From: an uncultured Coriobacteriia bacterium
Lineage (GTDB): Bacteria; Actinomycetota; Coriobacteriia; Coriobacteriales; QAMH01
NCBI GenBank assembly: GCA_902493755.1
Contig: CABURF010000062.1
Location: forward strand, 1 to 6,798
Reading direction: 5' to 3'
Length of the DNA stretch: 6,798 bases
Position numbers and translations under genes: made by a program. The notes beneath the pieces are model-generated. The model was not told where the DNA came from and searched no databases. It saw nothing but the letters and a program-made list of their open reading frames with translations. Shown here in pieces: positions 1-6,196 of the stretch. Every line of letters starts with the position of its first letter. The stretch's first letter is position 1.

Positions 1-1
1 T

Positions 2-2065
2 ATCTTCGCTGAACAGGCCCGTGCCGCGTACGCAGCCGACTGCGATCTCATCTTCCTCGAGACCTTCGCCGATTTGCTCGAAGCCAAGGCAGCGCTGCTC
101 GCCTGTCTCGACAATACGCCATTGCCAGTCTTCGTGACGATGACCTTCGGCGAGGATGGCCGCACTTTCATGGGCACGACACCCGCTGTCGCAGCCGCCA
201 CGTTAAGCGCCCTTGGGGCCTCGGCAGTCGGCATCAACTGCTCGCTCGGACCGAGCGAGATCACGCCTCTTGTCATGCAGATGACTCCATACGCTCGCTG
301 CCCGCTCATGGTGCAGCCTAATGCGGGGCTCCCACGCATCGCCGAGGACGGATCCACGGTCTACGACGTCGATCCTGCTAGATTCGCGCAAGCAATGACC
401 GGCATTTTGGAAGCCGGCGCCCGTATCGTCGGTGGCTGCTGTGGCACAACGCCTGCACACATCGCGGCACTGCGTCGGCTCATCGATGATGGCAACTGGT
501 TGCACGATAGCGTTTCTGACTATCGGCCCTCCTTCGTCGTGACAAGCGCACAGGAGCTGATCGAGCTCATGCCAGGCGCATCCACGATCGCGACCATCGG
601 CGAGCGCATCAACCCCACGGGAAAACCGCGCCTCAAGGAGGCGCTTGCCAGCGGCTCTTACGACCTCGCTATCTCCGAAGCCGTCGCACAAATCGAATCC
701 GGGGCCGACATACTCGACGTCAACGCCGGGGTACCGGGCATCGATGAGCCACGTGTGTTATGCGAACTTACCGAGCGTCTGCAAGCTACCGTATCAGTGC
801 CCCTGCAAATCGACCCCGCCAACTCCAGCGCACTCGAAGCCGCCTGCCGCAGCTATGCGGGGCGCCCACTCATCAACTCGGTCAGCGGCAAGGCCGAGAG
901 CCTCGCCACCGTGCTGCCTATTGCAGCACGCTACGGTACGACCATCGTTGGCCTCACGCTTGACGAAGAGGGCATCCCGCCATCTGCCGAAGGTCGTCTG
1001 GCCATCGCCGAGCGCATCATCGACGCCGCTCTTTCGGCCGGTCTGCAGCTCGAGGACATCGCGATCGATTGCCTCGTCATGGCCGCGGCCACCAATCAGT
1101 CCGAAGTTCCCGAGATCCTCGAAGCCGTCCGACTCTGCAAGGAGCGTCTCGGTGTGCGTACCGTGCTCGGTGTCTCCAACGTGAGCTTCGGTCTACCTGC
1201 GCGTCCCGTCCTCAATGCGAGCTTTCTCACAGCTGCGCTTACCTGCGGACTCGATTTACCCATCATCAACCCACTCGAACCGCGTTACCGCGATGCCATT
1301 GCCGCCTTCCGCATCATCAACGGACAGGATGACGGTTGCCTGGAATACGTGCGTGCAATGCAGAATGCTATTTCGAGCGAAGCGAACGCAGTAAGCGCAG
1401 TCGAAAAATCTTGCCCTTCGCGTTCCGGTGACACCCCTCCTGCTTCCGCTCTTCACGAGGCAATCCTCACCGGCCAGCGTGATGCCGCCGCCCAAGCCGC
1501 ACGCACCATGCTCGCAACCAGCGACGTCGCCTCCATCGCAGGCGATGTCCTCGCGCCCGCCCTCGACGAGGTTGGGCTGCGCTATGACGAAGGCGTGTAC
1601 TTTCTCCCCCAGCTCATGGCTGCAGCCGAGGCAGCCAAATCGGCCTTCGACGTTCTTAGTGAAGCGAGCGTTTCAGCTGACACAGACAACCGCAACACAT
1701 TGCCAATCATCCTCGCTACGGTCGAAGGCGATATCCACGACATCGGCAAGAACATCGTCAAGATGCTGCTCGAAAACTACGGCTACACGGTCATCGACCT
1801 TGGTCGTGATGTAGCTCCGCAAGCCATCGTCGATGCGACACTCGACGCCAACGCCCCTCTTGTGGGCCTCTCGGCTCTCATGACCACGACACTGCCCGCG
1901 ATGGAGCGCACCATTGCGCTGCTGCGCGAGCAGACGCCCAAAACCCGCATCATGGTGGGCGGCGCCGTGCTTGCCGAGGAATATGCGCAACGCATCGGAG
2001 CCGACTATTACGCCGATGACGCAGCGGCCTCCGTGCGCATCGCCCAACAGGTCCTCGATGGATGA
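2..2065 (+). CDS. metH: Cobalamin-dependent methionine synthase-like protein (5' end missing)
   Basis: The reading frame is open from base 2 and codes sensibly from there (IFAEQARAAYAADCDLIFLE), so the start codon lies outside the window and the TTG at 74 is not the start. About 687 residues are visible. In order: the C-terminal half of a homocysteine S-methyltransferase barrel, whose zinc-ligand cysteines are in GINCSLGP (Cys codon 239-241) and GGCCGTTP (437-442); a pterin/methyltetrahydrofolate-binding barrel starting near 590 with GERINPTGK and DVNAGVPG; a helical cap near 1440-1690 with YFLPQLM; and a B12-binding Rossmann domain with EGDIHDIGKN, whose His codon 1736-1738 is the expected lower cobalt ligand, and LSALMTTTL. 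In the family, a methyl group passes from methyltetrahydrofolate through cobalamin to homocysteine to make methionine in the cytosol. The stop follows the B12 domain directly, so the C-terminal SAM-dependent reactivation domain of E. coli-type MetH is absent. Such short forms are known and rely on a separate reactivation protein. A related corrinoid methyltransferase fusion with another substrate is less likely. Confidence 0.9.
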   Translation: MFAEQARAAYAADCDLIFLETFADLLEAKAALLACLDNTPLPVFVTMTFGEDGRTFMGTTPAVAAATLSALGASAVGINCSLGPSEITPLVMQMTPYARCPLMVQPNAGLPRIAEDGSTVYDVDPARFAQAMTGILEAGARIVGGCCGTTPAHIAALRRLIDDGNWLHDSVSDYRPSFVVTSAQELIELMPGASTIATIGERINPTGKPRLKEALASGSYDLAISEAVAQIESGADILDVNAGVPGIDEPRVLCELTERLQATVSVPLQIDPANSSALEAACRSYAGRPLINSVSGKAESLATVLPIAARYGTTIVGLTLDEEGIPPSAEGRLAIAERIIDAALSAGLQLEDIAIDCLVMAAATNQSEVPEILEAVRLCKERLGVRTVLGVSNVSFGLPARPVLNASFLTAALTCGLDLPIINPLEPRYRDAIAAFRIINGQDDGCLEYVRAMQNAISSEANAVSAVEKSCPSRSGDTPPASALHEAILTGQRDAAAQAARTMLATSDVASIAGDVLAPALDEVGLRYDEGVYFLPQLMAAAEAAKSAFDVLSEASVSADTDNRNTLPIILATVEGDIHDIGKNIVKMLLENYGYTVIDLGRDVAPQAIVDATLDANAPLVGLSALMTTTLPAMERTIALLREQTPKTRIMVGGAVLAEEYAQRIGADYYADDAAASVRIAQQVLDG

Positions 2066-2104
2066 GATGTGCCTGTTCCACGCACCTCACCCACCGACAT
2101 GCTC

Positions 2105-2133
2105 TTGCACACGTTCCCGCGAAGCTTTATCAT
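2105..2133 (+). promoter_or_regulatory. Candidate sigma70-type promoter for the small membrane protein gene
   Basis: TTGCAC at 2105-2110 (3 of 6 to consensus) is followed after exactly 17 bp by TATCAT at 2128-2133 (5 of 6). Transcription would start near 2140, giving a leader of about 49 nt before the ATG at 2189. The site lies in the gap after the metH-like stop at 2065, so the small gene can be transcribed independently. This is seen by eye only; the -35 match is modest. Confidence 0.5.
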
Positions 2134-2152
2134 CGCAGGAAGTGTGAAATCC

Positions 2153-2169
2153 GGCGGCAGCGTGCCGCC
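2153..2169 (+). promoter_or_regulatory. Leader hairpin just before the small gene's ribosome binding site
   Basis: GGCGGCA (2153-2159) and TGCCGCC (2163-2169) form a perfect 7-bp GC-rich stem with a 3-nt GCG loop. It is followed by TAGAGAG, not a T-tract, so it does not look like an intrinsic terminator. It sits 5 nt before the AGAAGGAT ribosome binding site (2175-2182). It may stabilise or modulate translation of the small gene's mRNA, or mark the 3' end of the metH-like transcript. The role is inference. Confidence 0.45.
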
Positions 2170-2188
2170 TAGAGAGAAGGATGAGACA

Positions 2189-2365
2189 ATGATACTCAAC
2201 CCCGAAAAGGCTCTGGAGCGCTCCGCCATGCAGGCTCAGTATGGTTCCCCCGTCACCCCCAAGAAGCGTGGCTTCAAGGAGATCATCCTCACCACGACCG
2301 CTGGCTACATCGCCTCGATTGCCGTGATTGCCTGCTTCTTCCTGATTGCCGCCATCGGCGCATAA
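2189..2365 (+). CDS. Small single-span membrane protein, unknown function (58 aa)
   Basis: The ATG at 2189 is chosen because AGAAGGAT (2175-2182) lies 6 nt upstream, a good Shine-Dalgarno fit. The same frame is open further upstream to 2069, but that part reads through the promoter and leader hairpin and does not look coding. The 58-residue product has a polar, Lys/Arg-rich N-terminal half (residues 1-31, including PKKRGFK) and then one hydrophobic helix from about residue 32 to the end (IILTTTAGYIASIAVIACFF, then LIAAIGA). The positive-inside rule predicts a cytosolic N-terminus, with the chain ending in or just outside the membrane. There is no cleavage site or lipobox. It has its own promoter and terminator, so it seems to be a single-gene unit. 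I do not recognise the family. A small accessory subunit or regulator of a membrane complex is possible but nothing here shows it. Confidence 0.75.
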   Translation: MILNPEKALERSAMQAQYGSPVTPKKRGFKEIILTTTAGYIASIAVIACFFLIAAIGA

Positions 2366-2386
2366 ACGCGGCAGCATAGCATGAAG

Positions 2387-2411
2387 AAAGGGGCCCTTCG
2401 GGGCCCCTTTT
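2387..2411 (+). terminator. Strong intrinsic terminator, probably bidirectional
   Basis: GGGGCCC (2390-2396), loop TTCG (2397-2400) and GGGCCCC (2401-2407) form a perfect stem with a stable tetraloop. AAA (2387-2389) pairs with TTT (2408-2410), giving 10 bp in all, and the T-tract runs to 2411. It ends the small gene whose stop is at 2365. Read on the minus strand the hairpin is followed by TTTCTTC, so it may also stop transcription from the convergent methionine aminopeptidase gene, about 170 bp after its stop codon. Confidence 0.9.
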
Positions 2412-2424
2412 CATGTGTCGACAT

Positions 2425-2575
2425 GCAGGAACTGAGATTTCTCGACTTCGCTCCGCTTCGCTCGAAATGACAAGAGGGGATCTCCTGCACTCGAAATGAC
2501 GTCAGAGAGCAATGTCACCTCGACTGGAGCGACCGCAAGACCGCGGAATGGAGAGTCTCCTGCGCCCGAAACGAC
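2425..2575. repeat. Cluster of three degraded copies of a common intergenic repeat
   Basis: On the minus strand, three segments start with GTC(A/G)TTTCG(A/G)G: 2471 down to about 2433, 2500 down to 2476, and 2575 down to 2550. The first carries the GCGAAGCGGAGCGAAG core and ends in GAGAAATCTC. The other two share GCAGGAGA after the conserved start. If translated, this repeat gives the CHFERS-AKSRNL type of peptide often mis-annotated as small proteins; here one frame reads CHFERSGAKSRNL. The third copy begins 4 nt past the aminopeptidase stop codon. The cluster therefore fills the 3' flank between that gene and the shared terminator. It is non-coding. Confidence 0.75.
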
Positions 2576-2579
2576 GGGG

Positions 2580-3476
2580 CTACCAGCAGAGTAGCTCGTA
2601 GCCCTCCTCGGTAACGACAATCTGCACCTCCCACTGAGCCGACGGTGAGCCATCGGCCGTACGCACGGTCCACCCATTTGGGTCGTTCATGTCAATTCTC
2701 GCTGCACCCATGTTGACCATAGGCTCAATCGTGAAGCACATTCCGGGAACAAGTACGGGGCCCGTCCCCGCAGCCGCCACAAAGCTCACGAACGGATCCT
2801 CGTGAAACTCGAGACCGATACCATGGCCACCAAACTCGACGACAACCGAATAGCCTGCGTCCGTTGCGACCTTGTTTACCGCCGCACTCACGTCCCCTAG
2901 ATGCGCCCACGGCTTCACGGCCGCAAGACCAGCCTCGACGGCTTCACGCGTGACCTCAACCAGGCGGCGCTTCTCCTCGTCAACCTCGCCAATGCAGAAC
3001 ATGCGCGACGAATCCGAGAAATACCCGTCAAGTATTGTCGACATATCGACATTAACGATGTCACCGCTAGCGAGCACATCATCCTCGCTCGGAATACCAT
3101 GACAGACGACCTCGTTGATGGAAGTGCACACGCTCTTGGGAAAGCCCTCGTAATTGAGGTCGGCAGGAATGGCACCGTGCTCGATACAATAGTCGTGTAC
3201 CCAGCGGTCGATCTCCTCGGTGCTCACGCCTGGGCCGATATGCTCAGCCACGTAATCGAGCGCTCCAATGTTGACCTTGGCCGATGCCTTGATGCCTTCG
3301 ACCTCCTCAGGCGTTTTGAGCAGGTCACGCCCGAGAACGATCTCGCCCGCATCATACAACTCCTGCAAGCGATGATCGAACTCGAGATGGCACTTCTTGT
3401 ACTTCTTGCCACTGCCGCACCAGCACTCATCGTTGCGGCCGGGGCTTTCCAGGTTATCGTACACGGGATTCCTCAC
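2580..3476 (-). CDS. map: Methionine aminopeptidase, type I, with N-terminal SEC-C zinc motif
   Basis: This enzyme removes the initiator methionine from new proteins in the cytosol. The 298-residue product starts with a SEC-C zinc motif (Cys18, Cys20, Cys29, His30, in NDECWCGSGKKYKKCH), which in this family probably helps ribosome or protein binding. The pita-bread catalytic domain follows from about residue 50. The five expected metal ligands are visible: Asp144 (NVDMS), Asp155 (FSDSSRMF), His218 (GGHGIG), Glu251 (TIEPMV) and Glu283 (AQWEVQ). The substrate-binding histidines His126 (VVCHGIP) and His225 (FHEDP) are also present. The residue after Glu283 is Val, where E. coli Map has His (YEHT). 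The start is GTG at 3476: an in-frame stop lies 9 codons upstream, no other start occurs between them, and a later start would lose the SEC-C motif. The Shine-Dalgarno is weak (GCGAGAC). The stop is TAG at 2580-2582. Confidence 0.96.
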   Translation of the reverse strand: MRNPVYDNLESPGRNDECWCGSGKKYKKCHLEFDHRLQELYDAGEIVLGRDLLKTPEEVEGIKASAKVNIGALDYVAEHIGPGVSTEEIDRWVHDYCIEHGAIPADLNYEGFPKSVCTSINEVVCHGIPSEDDVLASGDIVNVDMSTILDGYFSDSSRMFCIGEVDEEKRRLVEVTREAVEAGLAAVKPWAHLGDVSAAVNKVATDAGYSVVVEFGGHGIGLEFHEDPFVSFVAAAGTGPVLVPGMCFTIEPMVNMGAARIDMNDPNGWTVRTADGSPSAQWEVQIVVTEEGYELLCW

Positions 3477-3514
3477 TTGTCTCGCATTTCGTGTTTGCGT
3501 TCACGGTTCGACCC

Positions 3515-3520
3515 ATTGTA
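3515..3520 (-). promoter_or_regulatory. Candidate -10 box for map
   Basis: Read on the minus strand this is TACAAT (5 of 6 to TATAAT), 38 bp before the GTG start, so transcription would begin near 3508 with a leader of about 30 nt. No good -35 hexamer sits at 16-18 bp spacing. A perfect 10-bp palindrome, TCATCGATGA (3542-3551), covers that place and could be a protein-binding site. This is a weak prediction from pattern alone. Confidence 0.35.
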
Positions 3521-3560
3521 CTACCCCCGCCGTCAGCGACATCATCGATGAACGCGGTAT

Positions 3561-3763
3561 CTGCGCGTTTTTTACGTTTTCCTAGAAGCGTGTGAGGTCA
3601 AGTGCATGCTTTTCACGTTTTCCTAGGATTATTCGATTGGAAACCCTAGGAAAACGTAATTTTCCTGCACTCTGCCCTCGAGCAGGCTAGGGAAACGAAG
3701 TTTTTCGACATGCGAGCCTGCAGAGGGAGAAATCAGGACTAGGAAATCGCAAAAACTGCACAC
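3561..3763. repeat. Five-unit inverted repeat array in the 315-bp gap upstream of map
   Basis: The gap 3477-3791 has no plausible gene. It holds five copies of a roughly 25-bp unit of the form (G/C)TGC, an A/T run, then ACGTTTTCCTAG. Units 1 and 2 are on the plus strand (3561-3585, 3602-3626). Units 3, 4 and 5 are on the minus strand (3670-3646, 3711-3687, 3763-3739). The 12-base core is identical in units 1, 2 and 3 and degenerate in 4 (CTAGGGAAACGA on plus) and 5 (CTAGGAAATCGC). Units 1 to 2 and units 3 to 4 are both 41 bp apart. Units 2 and 3 face each other as a perfect 13-bp inverted repeat (3615-3627 and 3645-3657) around a 17-nt centre. A second imperfect hairpin (GCAGGCT 3682-3688 with AGCCTGC 3715-3721, CCCTC 3675-3679 with GAGGG 3723-3727) encloses unit 4. 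It could be a mobile intergenic repeat, a structured RNA or an operator array. Confidence 0.7.
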
Positions 3764-3791
3764 ATGCCGGCTGCAATCGCGCAGGCACCCC

Positions 3792-6122
3792 TTACAGCTC
3801 GAAATCGACCCCACGGCCCGTGAGCCGCCGTTGCAACTCGAGCAGATATCCCGTCATGGCAGCATCTTGCAGTTTGGTGACCGCCTCGATAACCGGTAGC
3901 AGCGTCTCGCAATCAATGTGGCCGAGCTCGACAAGTGCATCGACGCTCGCACGGTCATCATGACGTGCAGCAGCAACGCACATTTCCACGAGATTGTCGC
4001 GAATGATCTGCCCATACATGCGGCGTGTATTGTCGCTCAAAAACAGCGGGTCGCGCAGCCGCTCGATAATGCGCGTAAGCTGGCCATACAGATCGATGGG
4101 CGCCATGCTCTTCGCATCGTAGTCATGCATGTTGACCACGCACGCGTCATAGCGCGCGAGCAGCGCCTCGGCATTGAAGTAGGTCATCGAGTTAAAACCG
4201 CGCACGATCTCGTTGAGGCTACGGAAGGTGGCGGGAAAATGCAGGTCAATGCAATCGTGCCCTTGGATAGGCTCGGCGAAATCAACGTGGATGTGCTCGA
4301 TAAGACAGTTTACGTTGAGAGCGCGGTCCTGAATGTGCCGCACGTTCGTTCCAATCGTGAGCGAGGAAAGCTTCGTCGCGTTGCCGAATGCGAACGGTGC
4401 GAGCGTGTCGACCTCACGCGGGATGGCGACATCAGGTCTGCTCTCGTCGTAGAGCACGACGCGCGAGACACCATCGCCCATGCGCTCGCAAAGCAAGCCT
4501 CCCGTATGGTAGAAACGCTCGCAGTTGGGGTTGACCTGCACATTCACGAGGGACGGTTTGCCGCCGACGTCGCGAGCACCGGCTGTGACGAGCGCGAGCT
4601 TGCCCAGATGCTCGAAGTCCGCGGGTAGGTAGATGCCCTCGAGCGCCGTGTCGAAGAACGCCTCGTCGCCAATCGAGCGCAGCGACTCCGGGAAGTGCGC
4701 ACGTTGCAGACTACGAGAGCCACGGAAGGCCGCATCGCCAATCTCGACGACCCCCTCGGGGAGAGTTATCTGTTGCAAACGCGGCATGTTCGCGAACGCC
4801 CGCGTGCAGATAATCTCGCAACCGGGAGCAACGGTGTATTCCACGAGTTCGGGCTCCATCGCGCCCACCAAGATGCGGGTGGGACAAATGGACAGGTCGT
4901 TTGTCCCAGTATCGACATGCGCCGGCAACAAGTGGGACAAATGACCTGTCCATTTGTCCCAGTCTTTCGCGTACAGCACACCATGCTCGTCAAGCTGGAG
5001 CGTCCCGCCATCCTCAATGACGCAGCGCACACCCGTGCGCGCTACGCAATCGCAAGCCAGTTGCCGTACGCTCGCGGGCACATGCAGCTCAGTGATACCG
5101 CTCTCGGCGAATGCCTCTTCGTCAATCTCGACGAGCCCTTCGTTGAGTGTGGCACTCTCGAGCTCACGACAGCGGAAGAACGCGCGCTTTTCGATGCGAC
5201 GCAAGCTCGAAGGAGCCGTGAACTTACGCAACTTAGTGCGCGAAAACGCATGGGCGCCAATCGACTGGACGCCATCCACAAGCGTGATCTTGTGTAGCTC
5301 CGGACAGCACACGAATGCTTTGGCACCGATTTCGACGCAACTAGCCGGTACCTCGTATTCCTCGACCGGCACGGCAACCGCCACAAGTCGCAACCCGGCG
5401 CCATCTTCATCTGGACACGCACGTTCGAAAATACTTATGCAATCTGTTGCTAAAAAGGGATTGTGTTCGTTAACTTGAACTTCCTCGAGCATGCTGTTCG
5501 CGAACGCACCGGGTTCTATCGCATGCGTCCCAATTCCTATCGTGAGCCGCTTGAGTCCATCCACACTCAACACTTCCAGTCCCACGCGTTCGAGCATGCC
5601 CGGTAAGATCAGCTCCTCGAGATTACGGCACTGGTTGACCCAACTCGAATCGAAACTTGCCGTCATACGTGGTAGAACGAGGCTGCGCAGGTCGCGACAT
5701 GCCCTGAACGCCGACGGGCCGATTGCCTCGATGCAATCGGCGCAGACGATGCGCCCCACGTTCGCAAGCTGCTCGCAGGCGCCGGGCGCCAACTCGCGCA
5801 CGACAAGGCCGTCTAGCTCACCCGGCACCACAAGCTCTCGCACATCGGCATTTGGCAGATCGCAGCCTACGATACGGGCAAACGCTCCATCCACGACAAC
5901 GTACTTCCAGCTCACGCTGTCAATCAGCTCATGGTGTAGCTCGGAGCAACGTTCTTCCTCGCGTGCGCGACGCTCCGCAAGCTCGCGACGCTGACGATCC
6001 ATGACCTCGGTAATGACCACAATGGCGTCCTGCCCCGTCTTGACCTCGAGCTCGCCGAGGTCAAGGTCTTCGGGCACAGAACGTACGCTGCCAAACATGA
6101 GAGTATCACCGAAGATTTCCAT
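3792..6122 (-). CDS. BspA-type leucine-rich-repeat protein with helical C-terminal domain
   Basis: From the ATG at 6122 the product has 776 residues and no signal peptide or membrane segment, so it is probably cytosolic. Residues 40-68 form a highly charged helix (MDRQRRELAERRAREEERCS), possibly a short coiled coil. About eleven LRR_5 units follow, marked by xIxxxAF motifs near 133, 201, 264, 287, 309, 332, 437, 460, 483, 573 and 596, often 22-23 residues apart. Residues 640-776 are helical and repeat-free (ALLARYDACVVNMHDYD, then VDALVELGHID), like the tails of other actinobacterial and clostridial LRR proteins. LRR domains usually bind proteins; the partner here is unknown. Residues 388-415 come from an inserted palindromic repeat pair. 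The start is uncertain: the ATG at 6122 lies 7 nt after a TATAGT box and would be leaderless, while the ATG at 6098 has GGTGAT (6110-6105) 6 nt upstream. A TTG at 6203 is unlikely. The stop is TAA at 3792-3794. Confidence 0.85.
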   Translation of the reverse strand: MEIFGDTLMFGSVRSVPEDLDLGELEVKTGQDAIVVITEVMDRQRRELAERRAREEERCSELHHELIDSVSWKYVVVDGAFARIVGCDLPNADVRELVVPGELDGLVVRELAPGACEQLANVGRIVCADCIEAIGPSAFRACRDLRSLVLPRMTASFDSSWVNQCRNLEELILPGMLERVGLEVLSVDGLKRLTIGIGTHAIEPGAFANSMLEEVQVNEHNPFLATDCISIFERACPDEDGAGLRLVAVAVPVEEYEVPASCVEIGAKAFVCCPELHKITLVDGVQSIGAHAFSRTKLRKFTAPSSLRRIEKRAFFRCRELESATLNEGLVEIDEEAFAESGITELHVPASVRQLACDCVARTGVRCVIEDGGTLQLDEHGVLYAKDWDKWTGHLSHLLPAHVDTGTNDLSICPTRILVGAMEPELVEYTVAPGCEIICTRAFANMPRLQQITLPEGVVEIGDAAFRGSRSLQRAHFPESLRSIGDEAFFDTALEGIYLPADFEHLGKLALVTAGARDVGGKPSLVNVQVNPNCERFYHTGGLLCERMGDGVSRVVLYDESRPDVAIPREVDTLAPFAFGNATKLSSLTIGTNVRHIQDRALNVNCLIEHIHVDFAEPIQGHDCIDLHFPATFRSLNEIVRGFNSMTYFNAEALLARYDACVVNMHDYDAKSMAPIDLYGQLTRIIERLRDPLFLSDNTRRMYGQIIRDNLVEMCVAAARHDDRASVDALVELGHIDCETLLPVIEAVTKLQDAAMTGYLLELQRRLTGRGVDFEL
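4880..4961. repeat. Pair of inverted 29-bp palindromes (REP/BIME-like) inside the LRR gene
   Basis: Copy A is 4880-4908 and copy B is 4933-4961. Each begins TGGGACAAATG and ends TTTGTCCCA, so each is itself a palindrome with 9-bp (A) or 11-bp (B) perfect arms. The cores (GGACAGGTC in A, GACCTGTCC in B) are reverse complements. Copy A matches the reverse complement of B at 28 of 29 positions, differing at 4899. The 24-bp spacer is 4909-4932. Identity on the direct strand also extends one base left (G) and two right (GT) of both copies. The layout resembles paired REP elements (BIME), normally intergenic, which are moved by REP-associated tyrosine transposases. Here it lies wholly inside the LRR coding region and keeps it open, coding for residues 388-415. 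Confidence 0.9.
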
Positions 6123-6129
6123 GCGATTA

Positions 6130-6135
6130 ACTATA
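6130..6135 (-). promoter_or_regulatory. Candidate -10 box for the LRR gene
   Basis: The minus strand reads TATAGT (5 of 6), with its last base 7 nt before the ATG at 6122. Transcription would start at or near that A. Either the mRNA is leaderless from 6122, or it has a leader of about 24 nt carrying GGTGAT before the ATG at 6098. No clear -35 box is present at 17 bp. Confidence 0.4.
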
Positions 6136-6169
6136 GCCCATCTGCCGCGCACGACGCGTCCATTACCGC

Positions 6170-6175
6170 TACAAT
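6170..6175 (+). promoter_or_regulatory. Candidate -10 box for icd
   Basis: TACAAT (5 of 6 to consensus) lies 76 bp before the icd ATG. Transcription would start near 6182, and the 27-bp palindrome at 6197-6223 would then lie in the leader. The hexamers 16-18 bp upstream do not match a -35 box. This box and the TATAGT of the LRR gene are back to back, so the 34 bp between them (6136-6169) would hold both upstream promoter regions. Confidence 0.35.
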
Positions 6176-6196
6176 GACCAACCAATACACGCAAGC

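Noticed and set aside
74..2065. TTG at 74 as the start of the metH-like gene
   Set aside because: The frame is open and family-like back to base 2 (IFAEQARAAYAADCDLIFLE), so the gene simply runs off the left edge.
2411..2677. 88-residue minus-strand frame reading SFRAKRSEVEKSQ
   Set aside because: It is a translation of the dispersed repeat plus part of map in another frame, a well-known annotation artefact.
2901..3551. 216-residue open frame on the plus strand opposite map
   Set aside because: It lies antisense to a gene with every catalytic residue in place and runs on into the repeat region. It is a shadow of GC-rich coding sequence.
3561..3763. CRISPR array
   Set aside because: The units are on both strands, partly degenerate and unevenly spaced, and the intervening sequences are short and pair with each other.
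3751..3787. Intrinsic terminator for the LRR gene
   Set aside because: On the minus strand TGCCTGC and GCA...GGCA can pair weakly, but with a 3-nt bulge, and the T5 run is about 8 nt past the stem, so the fit is poor.
3918..4628. 236-residue open frame on the plus strand opposite the LRR gene
   Set aside because: Antisense shadow of the LRR coding region, with no recognisable domain or ribosome binding site.
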